A DNA stretch of 37,097 nucleotides from an uncultured Granulicella sp. (lineage in GTDB: Bacteria > Acidobacteriota > Terriglobia > Terriglobales > Acidobacteriaceae): NCBI GenBank assembly GCA_937873145.1, contig CALMVK010000310.1, positions 1 to 37,097 of the forward strand, given 5' to 3'. The notes beneath the pieces were generated by a model that did no database searches, had not been told where the DNA came from, and saw nothing but the letters and a program-made list of their open reading frames with translations. Positions 23,416 to 31,835 of the stretch are shown one piece after another; positions within the stretch are counted from its first letter, which is position 1, and every line of letters begins with the position of its first letter. The position numbers and the translations under genes were made by a program.

Positions 23416-26400
23416 ATGTCGAAAGAAATCTACATCTCCTCCACGCCGCATGAGACACGGCTCGCCATTGTCGAAAACGACAATCTCACCGAGATCTACT
23501 ACGAGCGCGAAAACGAGTACACCCTCGCCGGATCGATCTACAACGGCAAGGTCACACGCGTGCTCCCCGGCATGCAGTCCTCGTTCGTCGACATCGGCCT
23601 CGACCGCGACGCCTTCCTCTACATCACTGATTTCATGGAAGAAGCCGGAGATGCTGCCGACTTTGACGGAGCCGCCGGGGAACCACGCCGCAGCAGCCGG
23701 GATACCCGCGACGGAGCGCGAGAGCAGAATCGCGGCGAGTCTGGACGCGATTCCGGACGCAGCGAAGTTGGCCGTGACTCCCGTGGCGCGCGCGAATCTC
23801 AGCCCCGTTCCACCGAAACCCGCCCCTATGAGCCTAGCGATGCCGACCTCTTTGCCGAAGCCGTTTCAAGCCTTGATCCCCCCCGCTCTACCACCTCCGA
23901 CTCCGACCGCAGTGACCGTGGGGAGCGTAGCGAGCGCGATCGCAATCGCCGCGGAGGACGCACTCGCCGCGACCGCGGAGGCGCCAGCCAAGACGGAAGC
24001 CGCCGCGCCGGAGAGCGTCCCGCCTCGGCCGATCGCTCCGCCGCACCCCCTGACCGCTCCGTCGCATCCACCGATCGATCCTCGGGTTTCATCGATAGCT
24101 CCGCGTCGCCCATCGAGCGTCCCGCGCCTCCCGCCGAGATGGTCTCTGCCGTCGATCTCTCCGCTACCGAAGGCGCACAGGAACTTGGCGAAGGCGCTCC
24201 CGGTGCGGATGGAAGCCGGCGCTGGCGTGGCCGTCGCGGCCGCCGCGGCAACCGTTCCGGCGAAAGGTCGCGGGAGATCAGTCAGGCCGCGGCCGCGACC
24301 GCGGCCGGTGCGCAGCCACTCACGCCTCCCACCGATCTCGAATCGGAGGGCAGCAGCTTCCACGGCGCACCGGAAGAGCCACTGAGCCTCCACGCCGCAG
24401 CCGAAGAGTCTAGTCCCCGCAGCGAAGAGTTCAGTCCGCGCAGTGAAGAGTTCAGCCCGCGTAGCGAGCAGCCCAGGCAGCGAGCCGACCGGCAACCCCG
24501 CACGCCGCGTGGATTCGCCCCTTCTACCAGCCTCTACCAGGTCGACGAACCCTCCTACGGCGCAGCCGGCGAGGCCCCGGCAGAACCCATCATCTTGCCC
24601 GGCGAGTCGCTCTCAAAGTACCGCCCCGCCGGTTCCACACCTGAGGCAGTCGCCTCGCTCGCGCCTCCTCCAGCCGTCAGCAACTTCGTCGTCTCAGGCT
24701 GGGATGGCGGCACGGTCCTGCCCGGCGAAACCCTCCGTTCCCGCGGCCCGCGCCCCGACGCCTCCAAGGACGGCAGCAGCCGCCCGGACCGCGGCCGAAG
24801 CGGCGGACGTGACCGCGACCGCACTCGTGGCGAAGACCATCATCGTAGCGAAGACCGCCATCCTAATGAGGATCGCTCCCGCGGCGGCCGCAGCGGCCAG
24901 CCCTTCCGGGAAGATCGCCCTTCGTCTGTCGCCAGCACACCCCGTTTTGAAGCGCCCGTCTCGTCCCTCAGCACACCCACCGGCACAGAAAGTCCTGTTT
25001 TATCCCCCACGCCAGAGCAGGACGCTCAGGTCACCGAACCCACGTATCTCACCGACCCAGAGCACATCCCTGCAAGCCACCTCATCACTCCCCTCGATAC
25101 CACCCAGGTTCCGCCTCCACCGCGGCCCGAAGTGCCCTCGAACCTCTACGCGGAGCCCGTCCAATCCAATCCCGAACGCAGGCAACCAGAGCAGGACTTT
25201 GAGCCTACGGAAGGTTCCGCCTCCTTCCGCATCGACCCCGTACCTCCCAGCGAGTACCGCCAGTCCGCACCCACGGCCACCCTCGAACAACCCGCCGCTC
25301 CACGGCCCGCGGCCGAAGCATCCGTACTCCCCGATACCCTCGACGTACCGGAGAGTTTCGACGCACCTGAAGCCAGCATCCTGCGCGAGTGGACCTCCGA
25401 GCCTTCCACGCCGGTGCTCGACTCTGACCTCGAAACCGCCGCTACGCCACTCTCGAACGACCTGTCCGCCGCTCCTCAACCCCTCACGCATGATCTCACC
25501 TCTATTAACGCCTCAGGCGAGATGCAGTCCGAGCCCTTCAGCCTGATGACTCAGGACCTGGTCGCACCCTCCACCTCTGTTCAAGGCGAGCTGCAATCCA
25601 GCACGCCCGTCGCAGCCGACGCTGTCGCCGGCGACCAGACCCTGCCCGCCCCTTACTTCGCGCCGGGCGATGGCCTGCTTGAAGAGGAAGAGCTGTTCGA
25701 AGAGGATGAGCTTCCCTCCGCACCGCTTCCCTCGCTCCAGGCCAGTGCCGGCCACCCCGAGGAAGAGATGCTTGAAGGCGCGCCCGATCTCGCCACCATG
25801 CTCCGTGAGCGCTCCATCGACGAGCTGACCGGCAGCCACGCTGAAGAGATGGACAACGATGACTTTGAGGAAGATTTCCTCGAAGAAGACCAAAGCTTCG
25901 AGGGTGAAGAAGACGACGAAGAGTTTGGTGCCGAGCCCTCAGCCACGCACACAGAGACCTCTGAGCCGCTTGAAGACGTCTCCGACGCCGGCTTCCGCGA
26001 TCCTCACACCTCCGGGCACGAAGAGAGCTTCGCGCAGCCGGAAGCCACCACAGAAACAAGCGAGCCACGTCGCAGTGAGCGTGGACGCGAGGATCGTGGA
26101 CGCCGTGACGGCCGTCGCGGAGACCGCAGCCGCCGCTCTGGAGGCGCCAGCGGCTCGAGCGATCGCGGACGCCGCGACGGAGGCCAACGCACCTCCGCGC
26201 AGGCAACCAACCTGCCCGCCATCTCGGAGCTGCTCAAGCCCGGCCAGGAGCTGCTCTGCCAAATCGCCAAGGAGCCCATCGCTAAAAAGGGCGCCCGTAT
26301 CACCTCGCACATCGCCCTTCCCGGCCGCTTCCTGGTCTTCATGCCCACCGTCCATCACACCGGCGTCTCCCGCAAGATCGAGTCCGACGCCGAGCGCCGG

Positions 26401-27414
26401 CGCTTGCGCGAAATCCTGCTTTCGGAAAAGGGAGAGGCCGCCGGAGGCTTTATCGTGCGTACCGCCGCGGCCGGTGCGAGCGAGCAGGAGCTTCGCTCCG
26501 ACCTCCGCTTCCTGCTCAATCTCTGGGCCGACATCAAGGCGCGCTCCGAATCCTCCAAATCCCCCGCACTTATCTATCACGACCTCAACCTCGTAGAGCG
26601 CGTCCTGCGTGACCAGGTCACCGACACCTTCTCCGCCATCTGGGTCGACACCGAAACCGAGTACGAACGCGTCCTGCGCTTCCTGCAACGCTTCCAGCCC
26701 TCGCTCATCCGCCGTGTCAAGCTCTACACCAAAGAAACTCCGCTCTACGAGCAGTTCGGCATTACGGAAGAGATCAACAAAGCTCTGCGCTCGAAGGTCT
26801 GGCTCAAATCCGGAGGCTCCATCGTCATCAATCAGACCGAGGCTCTCGTCGCCATCGACATCAACACCGGCAAGTTCGTCGGCAAAACCGCGCGGCTCGA
26901 AGATACCATCGTCAAGACCAATCTCGATGCTATCCCCGAGATCGTTCGCCAGATTCGCCTGCGCGACCTCGGCGGCATCATCATCATCGACTTCATCGAC
27001 ATGGATGAGCGCAAAAATCGCAACAAAGTCATGGCCGCACTCGAAGACGAATTGAAGACCGATCGCGCTCCTTCAAAGATCCTGCCCTTCAATGACTTCG
27101 GCCTCGTCGCCATCACCCGCAAACGCGTCAAGCAGTCTCTCGAGCGCACCTTGTCCACCACCTGCGGCATCTGCGCAGGAACCGGCATGACCAAGTCGCC
27201 CGTCACGATCTGCAACGACATCTACGTCGAGATGCGCAAGATGCACAAGAACCTCGACCGCGGCGATGTCATGCTCCGCGTCCACCCCGAGGTCGTCAAA
27301 CAACTCAAATCGACCTCCTCGCATTGGCTTCAGGAGATGGAAGAGATGGTCGGCAAAACAATCTTGGTCAAGTCCGATCCAAGCCTACATCCCGAGCAGT
27401 TCGACATCCACTAG
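23416..27414 (+). CDS. rne: Ribonuclease E/G with a giant disordered insertion in the S1 domain
   Basis: This 1332-residue endoribonuclease (RNA decay and rRNA maturation) begins with the normal start of RNase E/G: residues 1-76, with LAGSIYNGKVTRVLPGMQSSFVDIG and AFLYITDF, form the first half of the S1 RNA-binding domain. About 855 residues of low-complexity sequence follow. It has Arg/Ser/Asp-rich and Pro-rich parts, two acidic blocks near nucleotides 25680 and 25850, and an Arg/Gly-rich block near 26070-26190. The S1 domain then resumes at residue about 933 (ISELLKPGQELLCQIAKEP, LPGRFLVFMP, GVSRKIE). The catalytic core is intact, with AIDINTGK (Asp1148), IIDFIDMDERKNRNKV (Asp1192 region) and the zinc link CGICAGTG (Cys1250, Cys1253). 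It ends soon after the zinc link, so there is no long C-terminal scaffold as in E. coli. Confidence 0.92.
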   Translation: MSKEIYISSTPHETRLAIVENDNLTEIYYERENEYTLAGSIYNGKVTRVLPGMQSSFVDIGLDRDAFLYITDFMEEAGDAADFDGAAGEPRRSSRDTRDGAREQNRGESGRDSGRSEVGRDSRGARESQPRSTETRPYEPSDADLFAEAVSSLDPPRSTTSDSDRSDRGERSERDRNRRGGRTRRDRGGASQDGSRRAGERPASADRSAAPPDRSVASTDRSSGFIDSSASPIERPAPPAEMVSAVDLSATEGAQELGEGAPGADGSRRWRGRRGRRGNRSGERSREISQAAAATAAGAQPLTPPTDLESEGSSFHGAPEEPLSLHAAAEESSPRSEEFSPRSEEFSPRSEQPRQRADRQPRTPRGFAPSTSLYQVDEPSYGAAGEAPAEPIILPGESLSKYRPAGSTPEAVASLAPPPAVSNFVVSGWDGGTVLPGETLRSRGPRPDASKDGSSRPDRGRSGGRDRDRTRGEDHHRSEDRHPNEDRSRGGRSGQPFREDRPSSVASTPRFEAPVSSLSTPTGTESPVLSPTPEQDAQVTEPTYLTDPEHIPASHLITPLDTTQVPPPPRPEVPSNLYAEPVQSNPERRQPEQDFEPTEGSASFRIDPVPPSEYRQSAPTATLEQPAAPRPAAEASVLPDTLDVPESFDAPEASILREWTSEPSTPVLDSDLETAATPLSNDLSAAPQPLTHDLTSINASGEMQSEPFSLMTQDLVAPSTSVQGELQSSTPVAADAVAGDQTLPAPYFAPGDGLLEEEELFEEDELPSAPLPSLQASAGHPEEEMLEGAPDLATMLRERSIDELTGSHAEEMDNDDFEEDFLEEDQSFEGEEDDEEFGAEPSATHTETSEPLEDVSDAGFRDPHTSGHEESFAQPEATTETSEPRRSERGREDRGRRDGRRGDRSRRSGGASGSSDRGRRDGGQRTSAQATNLPAISELLKPGQELLCQIAKEPIAKKGARITSHIALPGRFLVFMPTVHHTGVSRKIESDAERRRLREILLSEKGEAAGGFIVRTAAAGASEQELRSDLRFLLNLWADIKARSESSKSPALIYHDLNLVERVLRDQVTDTFSAIWVDTETEYERVLRFLQRFQPSLIRRVKLYTKETPLYEQFGITEEINKALRSKVWLKSGGSIVINQTEALVAIDINTGKFVGKTARLEDTIVKTNLDAIPEIVRQIRLRDLGGIIIIDFIDMDERKNRNKVMAALEDELKTDRAPSKILPFNDFGLVAITRKRVKQSLERTLSTTCGICAGTGMTKSPVTICNDIYVEMRKMHKNLDRGDVMLRVHPEVVKQLKSTSSHWLQEMEEMVGKTILVKSDPSLHPEQFDIH
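24412..24471 (+). repeat. In-frame 21-bp tandem repeat coding for SPRSEEF
   Basis: Three near-identical 21-base units (the last one incomplete) encode SPRSEEF, SPRSEEF, SPRSEQ inside the disordered insertion of RNase E/G. Differences are mostly at third codon positions, which points to an older duplication kept at the protein level. Confidence 0.85.
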
Positions 27415-27443
27415 CTCTCCGCTCAGCATCCCATCACGGGTAT

Positions 27444-27469
27444 CTCCACTTCCACATATGGAAGTGGAG
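27444..27469 (+). terminator. Hairpin after RNase E/G, possible terminator
   Basis: CTCCACTTCCA (27444-27454) pairs perfectly with TGGAAGTGGAG (27459-27469) around CATA. It lies 30 bases after the RNase E/G stop. No strong T-run follows. Confidence 0.5.
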
Positions 27470-27614
27470 GTCTCGTGTCATCCCATTTGTTTCGCAGCAC
27501 CTGTGGTCGCATCTCGTAGACCGTTGGCATTTTCTAACGTCTTAGAGAACAACAAGTGTGCTGGCCTTGGGTTTAACAACGGCAGAACGATCACCAGTTT
27601 TAGGAGCTTTCTAG

Positions 27615-28661
27615 ATGGATATGACTTCATTCCGCGTAGCCCGGGTGTCCGGTCTGGCCGGCCGGCTCTCCGCTCTCTCCGCACTCGCGCTTACTTCGAC
27701 ATTGGTTCTCCATGCTCAGAATCTTGTGTCAGATAACGATCTCAACGCGGCACCCGTCATGCATCTTGCCGCAAATGACACACCCGGAACGCTCGATCTG
27801 GCATACCACGCCGGCGTGGACTATAGCTCCTCATCCTCGTCGCTTGATGGCGGTGATCTATCCGCCACTGAGCGCCTTGACTTGCCTGCCGATAGCTCTG
27901 CTCTCCAGCCTCCGCCACGCCGTCGTTACGGTCGTCCGCGCTACAACGACAGTAGCCATAACTCCGATGGATCCAGCAAGTATGGCTTTCTAGCCGGTGC
28001 CGGATTTACCTTGCCTGTAGGGGACACCTACCATTATTTCAATACCAGTTACGGGTTCCAGGTAGGCGGCGGGCGTAACTTCAACAAGAATTTTAGTGTG
28101 AACCTGCAGTTTGACTGGGACAAGTTTGGAATTAATGGTGCGACTCTAGGCAGCCAGGAAAATCTCTACAACTACTACTGCACGCCGACGGACGCGGCGA
28201 ACGGCGTCTGTCCCATCTCCGGCTTGGATGGAAACAATCACGTCTGGTCGTTCTCAGTCGATCCCACCTATAACTTCTATCAGGGAGAAAAGCTGGGAGC
28301 TTATGGCGTTGTTGGAGTGGGTTTCTATCATAAGGTGACTACTTTCACCGTGCCTACCATCGGCGCCGTCGAAACCCTCTTTGGACCGATCGAGTACGAG
28401 CAGAACTCAAACTTCGACCACTACACCTCAAACGCTCCAGGCTTCAACGGCGGCTTTGGCTTGACCTACAAAGCATCCAGGTTCTCCAACCAGCGCCTCT
28501 ATGCTGAGGCGCGCTATGTCTTCATCGATAACTCCCAACGTACAGGCATTACCTACAACAGCTCTACAGCGGTCCTCAACAGCTATACCGGCTATAATGA
28601 TTTTCCCCAAAACAGTAATCGCACCACTTACATTCCAATCAAGTTTGGAGTACGTTTCTAG
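27615..28661 (+). CDS. Outer-membrane beta-barrel protein
   Basis: The 348-residue protein has a signal peptide ending near LVLHAQN. A polar Ser/Asp/Pro/Arg-rich segment (residues about 70-118, including PPPRRRYGRPRYND) follows. From about residue 122 there is a run of amphipathic strands (FLAGAGFTLPVG, YGFQVGGGRNFN, FSVNLQFDWDKFG, KLGAYGVVGVGFYHK, RLYAEARYVFID), and the last residues are KFGVRF. The C-terminal aromatic residue and strand pattern are those of OmpA/OMP-b-brl-type eight-strand barrels inserted by BAM. The start ATG at 27615 has TAGGAGCTTTCTAG before it. The role is unknown. A strong terminator follows. Confidence 0.75.
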   Translation: MDMTSFRVARVSGLAGRLSALSALALTSTLVLHAQNLVSDNDLNAAPVMHLAANDTPGTLDLAYHAGVDYSSSSSSLDGGDLSATERLDLPADSSALQPPPRRRYGRPRYNDSSHNSDGSSKYGFLAGAGFTLPVGDTYHYFNTSYGFQVGGGRNFNKNFSVNLQFDWDKFGINGATLGSQENLYNYYCTPTDAANGVCPISGLDGNNHVWSFSVDPTYNFYQGEKLGAYGVVGVGFYHKVTTFTVPTIGAVETLFGPIEYEQNSNFDHYTSNAPGFNGGFGLTYKASRFSNQRLYAEARYVFIDNSQRTGITYNSSTAVLNSYTGYNDFPQNSNRTTYIPIKFGVRF

Positions 28662-28669
28662 CTGAAGAA

Positions 28670-28707
28670 TGCAAAAAGGCCCGGCTTCGAAGCCGGGCCT
28701 TTTTGCA
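28670..28707. terminator. Bidirectional Rho-independent terminator
   Basis: A 17-bp perfect stem (28670-28686 with 28691-28707) has a TCGA loop, a GC-rich core, an A-run on one side and a T-run on the other. It lies between the convergent barrel gene and the glycosyltransferase gene and should stop transcription from both sides. Confidence 0.95.
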
Positions 28708-28721
28708 TCTTGGCGATCAAG

Positions 28722-30395
28722 CTAAATACCCACAGGATAAGGCTTTTCATGCGCTTGCCTGTCGGTTTGAGAATGCCGCTCAAAACGTCCCTGCAGCAGA
28801 CTTAGCAAACCGGTATACCAGTAGCCAAAAACAAAAAGCAGCAGAAATGGCACTGTAAAGTAGTTCTCACTCGATACGGCATACCACACCGTACAAGCGA
28901 AGTAGCTGCCAATCGCAAGCTCAATCCAAGGAACAATGCCCAGTCGTTTACGATACTTCTGCGCCTGCGTCTTCTGGCCTTTTTTGCGAACGCTGTACTT
29001 CGGTGTTCGTGCAAATGCGCTCTTCATGCCGAGCACTGCCTCGAGCACTGCCTTGGTATTGGTCACGGTAAGTCCCACGCCCAGCGCCACCAAATACGGT
29101 AGATAAAGAAGGGTTCTGTACCAGCGATCCGGAAACAACTCTTTCTGACTTACTAAATAAAAAGAGGAGACGGACATCGTACTTGCCACAAACAGCGGAA
29201 AATCGATCAGCATCATCTGCATCCAGCCCTGGTAGCTGCGGATAATCATCGCCGGCATCAACAACATGCTTAGCACAATCATCAGCGGATAGCTCACGTT
29301 CGCCGTCAGGTGATACCAGGCCTCAAGCTTTGTATGAAAGGGCGCGTTACTGCGCATCAGACGAGGCAAAATCTTGATCCCCGTTTGTACCAGCCCCTTG
29401 GCCCAACGCGCCTGCTGCGTCTTGAACGCAGTCATCTCGATCGGCAGCTCTGCTGGGCACTCTACATCTTGCAAGTATTTGAACTTCCATCCAATCAGCT
29501 GCGCGCGATAACTCAAATCTGTATCTTCGGTCAGCGTATCGTGCTGCCACCCGCCCGCCTCGCCGATGACTTTGCGCCGCCACATCCCCGCCGTACCATT
29601 AAAGTTGAAGAAGACCCCCGCGCGGCTGCGGCCTCCATGCTCCAGCACAAAGTGCCCATCCAGTAAAATTGCCTCTACCTGGGTCAGGAAACTATAGTTC
29701 CGATTCAGGTGCGTCCACCGCGTCTGCACCATGCCGATCTCCGGCTCGGCGAAGTGATGGATCACCTTCATCACCCAGTCGTGCGGCGGCACAAAATCGG
29801 CATCGAAGATCGCCACAAACTCCCCGCGTGCAGTCTGCAATCCCGCATCGAGCGCCCCCGCCTTATACCCATATCGATTTTCGCGATGAAGGTAGAAGAC
29901 CGGCTGTGGGGCAAGTCCGGCATGGCCCGCCGCATAGTGTTCCGCTAGTGCGCGGGCAACCTCCACCGTCTCATCCGTCGAGTCATCCAGCAATTGGATC
30001 TCAAACCGGTCGCGCGGATACTCCAGTTTGCAGCAGGCCTGGAGCAACCGCGCCACTACAAATTGTTCGTTGTAGATCGGAAGCTGAATTGTCACAAAAG
30101 GTAATTCGTCCAGCGGAAAACGCTGCGGCGGCTCACTTCCCTTGGCCATATTTTTCTTGTTCCGGTAGTACAGCCAGACGAGCTGGTACCGATGTAAGCC
30201 ATAAAATGCCAGCACAATCATGACCAGAAAATACGGCGTCAGCAGTGCAACGTCCAATCCGCTCAACTGGTAAAGATGCTCGAAGGTCTTATCAGCGTAG
30301 TGCGTCTTCCAGTAGTGGCCCAAGCCCTTCGGCGCGAGTAGCGCAAAGGCTACGGTGCGCGCGGTCGCTTCCGGTAAATTGCTGGCAAAGTTCAT
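28722..30395 (-). CDS. Membrane glycosyltransferase family 2, cellulose-synthase-like
   Basis: This 557-residue processive-type glycosyltransferase has an N-terminal membrane helix (about 50-70), a cytosolic GT2 domain and four to five C-terminal membrane helices. The catalytic residues are all present: VTIQLPIYNE (101-110), DD at 137-138, the DxD in FDADF (198-200), TEDTDL (289-294) with the general base, and QQARW (327-331), the Q-x-x-R-W motif that marks processive synthases. The closest pattern I know is that of beta-mannan/glucan synthases (CslA-like) and bacterial glucosyltransferases of exopolysaccharide or glycolipid. The product is not known. It is the last gene of a minus-strand set with VKOR and the MqnC-like gene, 27 bases after the latter. 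Confidence 0.88.
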   Translation of the reverse strand: MNFASNLPEATARTVAFALLAPKGLGHYWKTHYADKTFEHLYQLSGLDVALLTPYFLVMIVLAFYGLHRYQLVWLYYRNKKNMAKGSEPPQRFPLDELPFVTIQLPIYNEQFVVARLLQACCKLEYPRDRFEIQLLDDSTDETVEVARALAEHYAAGHAGLAPQPVFYLHRENRYGYKAGALDAGLQTARGEFVAIFDADFVPPHDWVMKVIHHFAEPEIGMVQTRWTHLNRNYSFLTQVEAILLDGHFVLEHGGRSRAGVFFNFNGTAGMWRRKVIGEAGGWQHDTLTEDTDLSYRAQLIGWKFKYLQDVECPAELPIEMTAFKTQQARWAKGLVQTGIKILPRLMRSNAPFHTKLEAWYHLTANVSYPLMIVLSMLLMPAMIIRSYQGWMQMMLIDFPLFVASTMSVSSFYLVSQKELFPDRWYRTLLYLPYLVALGVGLTVTNTKAVLEAVLGMKSAFARTPKYSVRKKGQKTQAQKYRKRLGIVPWIELAIGSYFACTVWYAVSSENYFTVPFLLLFVFGYWYTGLLSLLQGRFERHSQTDRQAHEKPYPVGI

Positions 30396-30422
30396 CGTAG
30401 GTTCGTCCCTGCTCCGCCAAGC

Positions 30423-31280
30423 CTAATTGAAAAACATGGCCGTAGATAGAGAGTTGCGCTGCACGGGCTGAAAGCCGGCATCGCGAATCAACCTGCGCAC
30501 CTCTTCCTCACTCGTCTGCGCGCGCCTCCCAAGCAGCGATCCAGCATCGTTCGCGCCAAATCGCAACGCCATCTGCATCACCTTCAGCCCCTGCTGCTGC
30601 CAGTTCGCCTCCACAGTATCCACGTTGTCGAGCACCATCCGGCAAATCGCCAGCGTCTTCAGATATTCAACAGCCGTAGGGTCATCGAGCTCCCGTCCGC
30701 TAGCCGCAGGTACACCGTGGAGCGCAAGCGCCCGCACACGCCCGGTCTCCGCCTGCAGATGCCAAAAGCCTTGCAGCCGCGCGACGAAATCGTCCTTGCG
30801 CTCGTCTTCTCCAAATTGCAACGAAGCCACCGTGACAAGTCCAGCCGCATGAGCCGCGCGATGTACGTCGACAGACGAGCTTGCCATCTCGTCCCCTTCA
30901 ATCCACGCCAGGCCGCACTGCGCAAAACGCTTCAGGATCTCACCCACAAGCCCTGCCTGGACCAGCATGGCGACCTCGCTTTCGAGCATACCCAACCGTA
31001 GCGCCGAAGCAGTTGTGCTCCATTCACTCAGCACCGCCTCTATCTGCTGCGCACTCGAAGCCCCAAAGCCACACAGGACGATCCCCGTTGCGCCCCGATC
31101 AACGGCTTCCGCGCCAGCCTCCCGTACCGCAGCTCCCGAGGCATCCGCATACGCGTTGAGAGCATAGCTGATTACGCCTTCCGGGTGCAGCCGCCGCCGC
31201 ACCGCATCCGCCTCCATCCCAATGCCGATCAGGTCGTCGCTTGCGAAGCACTCCCATGCCTGCTCGCGCGTAAGCCCCAT
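30423..31280 (-). CDS. MqnC/MqnE-like protein lacking the radical-SAM cluster motif
   Basis: The start ATG at 31280 overlaps the VKOR stop by one base, so translation is coupled; the frame is open further upstream but antisense to nothing useful. The 285 residues follow the layout of the futalosine-pathway radical SAM enzyme MqnC. The N-terminal VRRRLHPEGVISY (28-39) is like its LHPxGxVTY, and the C-terminal half has YLKTLAICRMVLDN, GLKVMQMALRFGANDAGSL (231-249), and EEVRRLIRDAGFQPVQRN (259-276). In MqnC the C-x3-C-x2-C cluster motif comes directly after the first segment. Here about 20-25 residues are gone at that point (SYALNAYADASG), and the four cysteines (11, 70, 122, 213) cannot form it. 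It cannot be a normal radical SAM enzyme. A quinone-related binding or regulatory role is a guess from context. Confidence 0.7.
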   Translation of the reverse strand: MGLTREQAWECFASDDLIGIGMEADAVRRRLHPEGVISYALNAYADASGAAVREAGAEAVDRGATGIVLCGFGASSAQQIEAVLSEWSTTASALRLGMLESEVAMLVQAGLVGEILKRFAQCGLAWIEGDEMASSSVDVHRAAHAAGLVTVASLQFGEDERKDDFVARLQGFWHLQAETGRVRALALHGVPAASGRELDDPTAVEYLKTLAICRMVLDNVDTVEANWQQQGLKVMQMALRFGANDAGSLLGRRAQTSEEEVRRLIRDAGFQPVQRNSLSTAMFFN

Positions 31281-31756
31281 CAGGCAATCCTCTGGGCGCG
31301 CCCAGCCTGCCAGCGCAGCACTAGGGCCAGTGCCGTCGCCAGCACGATCGACGTTACAATCACCTGCGACCAAACGCAGTAGATACACCATTTTTCAAGC
31401 ACAAACGCTTCAAGATACGTCAGAAAACATGCCGCACCAAACCCAATCTCCGCCAACTGCAGCACAATCCACCAGCGGCCCAGAGCCGCAAACACGATCA
31501 TCGCGCCATACCCCGCAATCCCGATCTCCGCCACTGGAATGTGCCGCTTCCCGCTCGCCGCGTCTTCATCCACCAGCTTCGGTGGAAATACTGCATAGCG
31601 CGAGTGATTCACAGCGCCGCAGTCCCAATGCTCATTCACCGCGCAGGGCGGCGCGGCAGCCGGATCCATGTTGTGTACCCGCAGCGCGAGTACGCTCACA
31701 ACCAGCCCGGCCAGAGCCAGCACCGCAACCAAGGCCCGCATTACTTTGTTCCGCAT
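31280..31756 (-). CDS. Vitamin K epoxide reductase (VKOR)-family protein
   Basis: Bacterial VKOR homologues are inner-membrane proteins that pass electrons from DsbA-like thiol oxidants to quinone, so they drive periplasmic disulfide formation. The 158-residue protein has four predicted membrane helices. The loop cysteines are Cys38 and Cys46 (in WDCGAVNHS, with the conserved Ser52), and the active-site pair is CIYC (124-127) in EKWCIYCVWS. All residues of a working VKOR are present. No fused thioredoxin domain is seen. It is the first gene of a minus-strand operon and is coupled by overlap to the MqnC-like gene. Confidence 0.9.
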   Translation of the reverse strand: MRNKVMRALVAVLALAGLVVSVLALRVHNMDPAAAPPCAVNEHWDCGAVNHSRYAVFPPKLVDEDAASGKRHIPVAEIGIAGYGAMIVFAALGRWWIVLQLAEIGFGAACFLTYLEAFVLEKWCIYCVWSQVIVTSIVLATALALVLRWQAGRAQRIA

Positions 31757-31835
31757 TGCTCCATTTTAGCCGTCTCGATCCTTCGCCGCCTCATCCATTC
31801 ACTGCATACACATCTCCGCGCAGTATTCTCCACCT

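Noticed and set aside
25939-26688. 249-codon minus-strand ORF inside RNase E/G
   Set aside because: It is antisense to the conserved catalytic part of RNase E/G and looks like a GC-rich shadow.
31281-31391. Upstream extension of the MqnC-like ORF to 31391
   Set aside because: It overlaps the end of VKOR in another frame, and the ATG at 31280 in the stop-start overlap is the better start.
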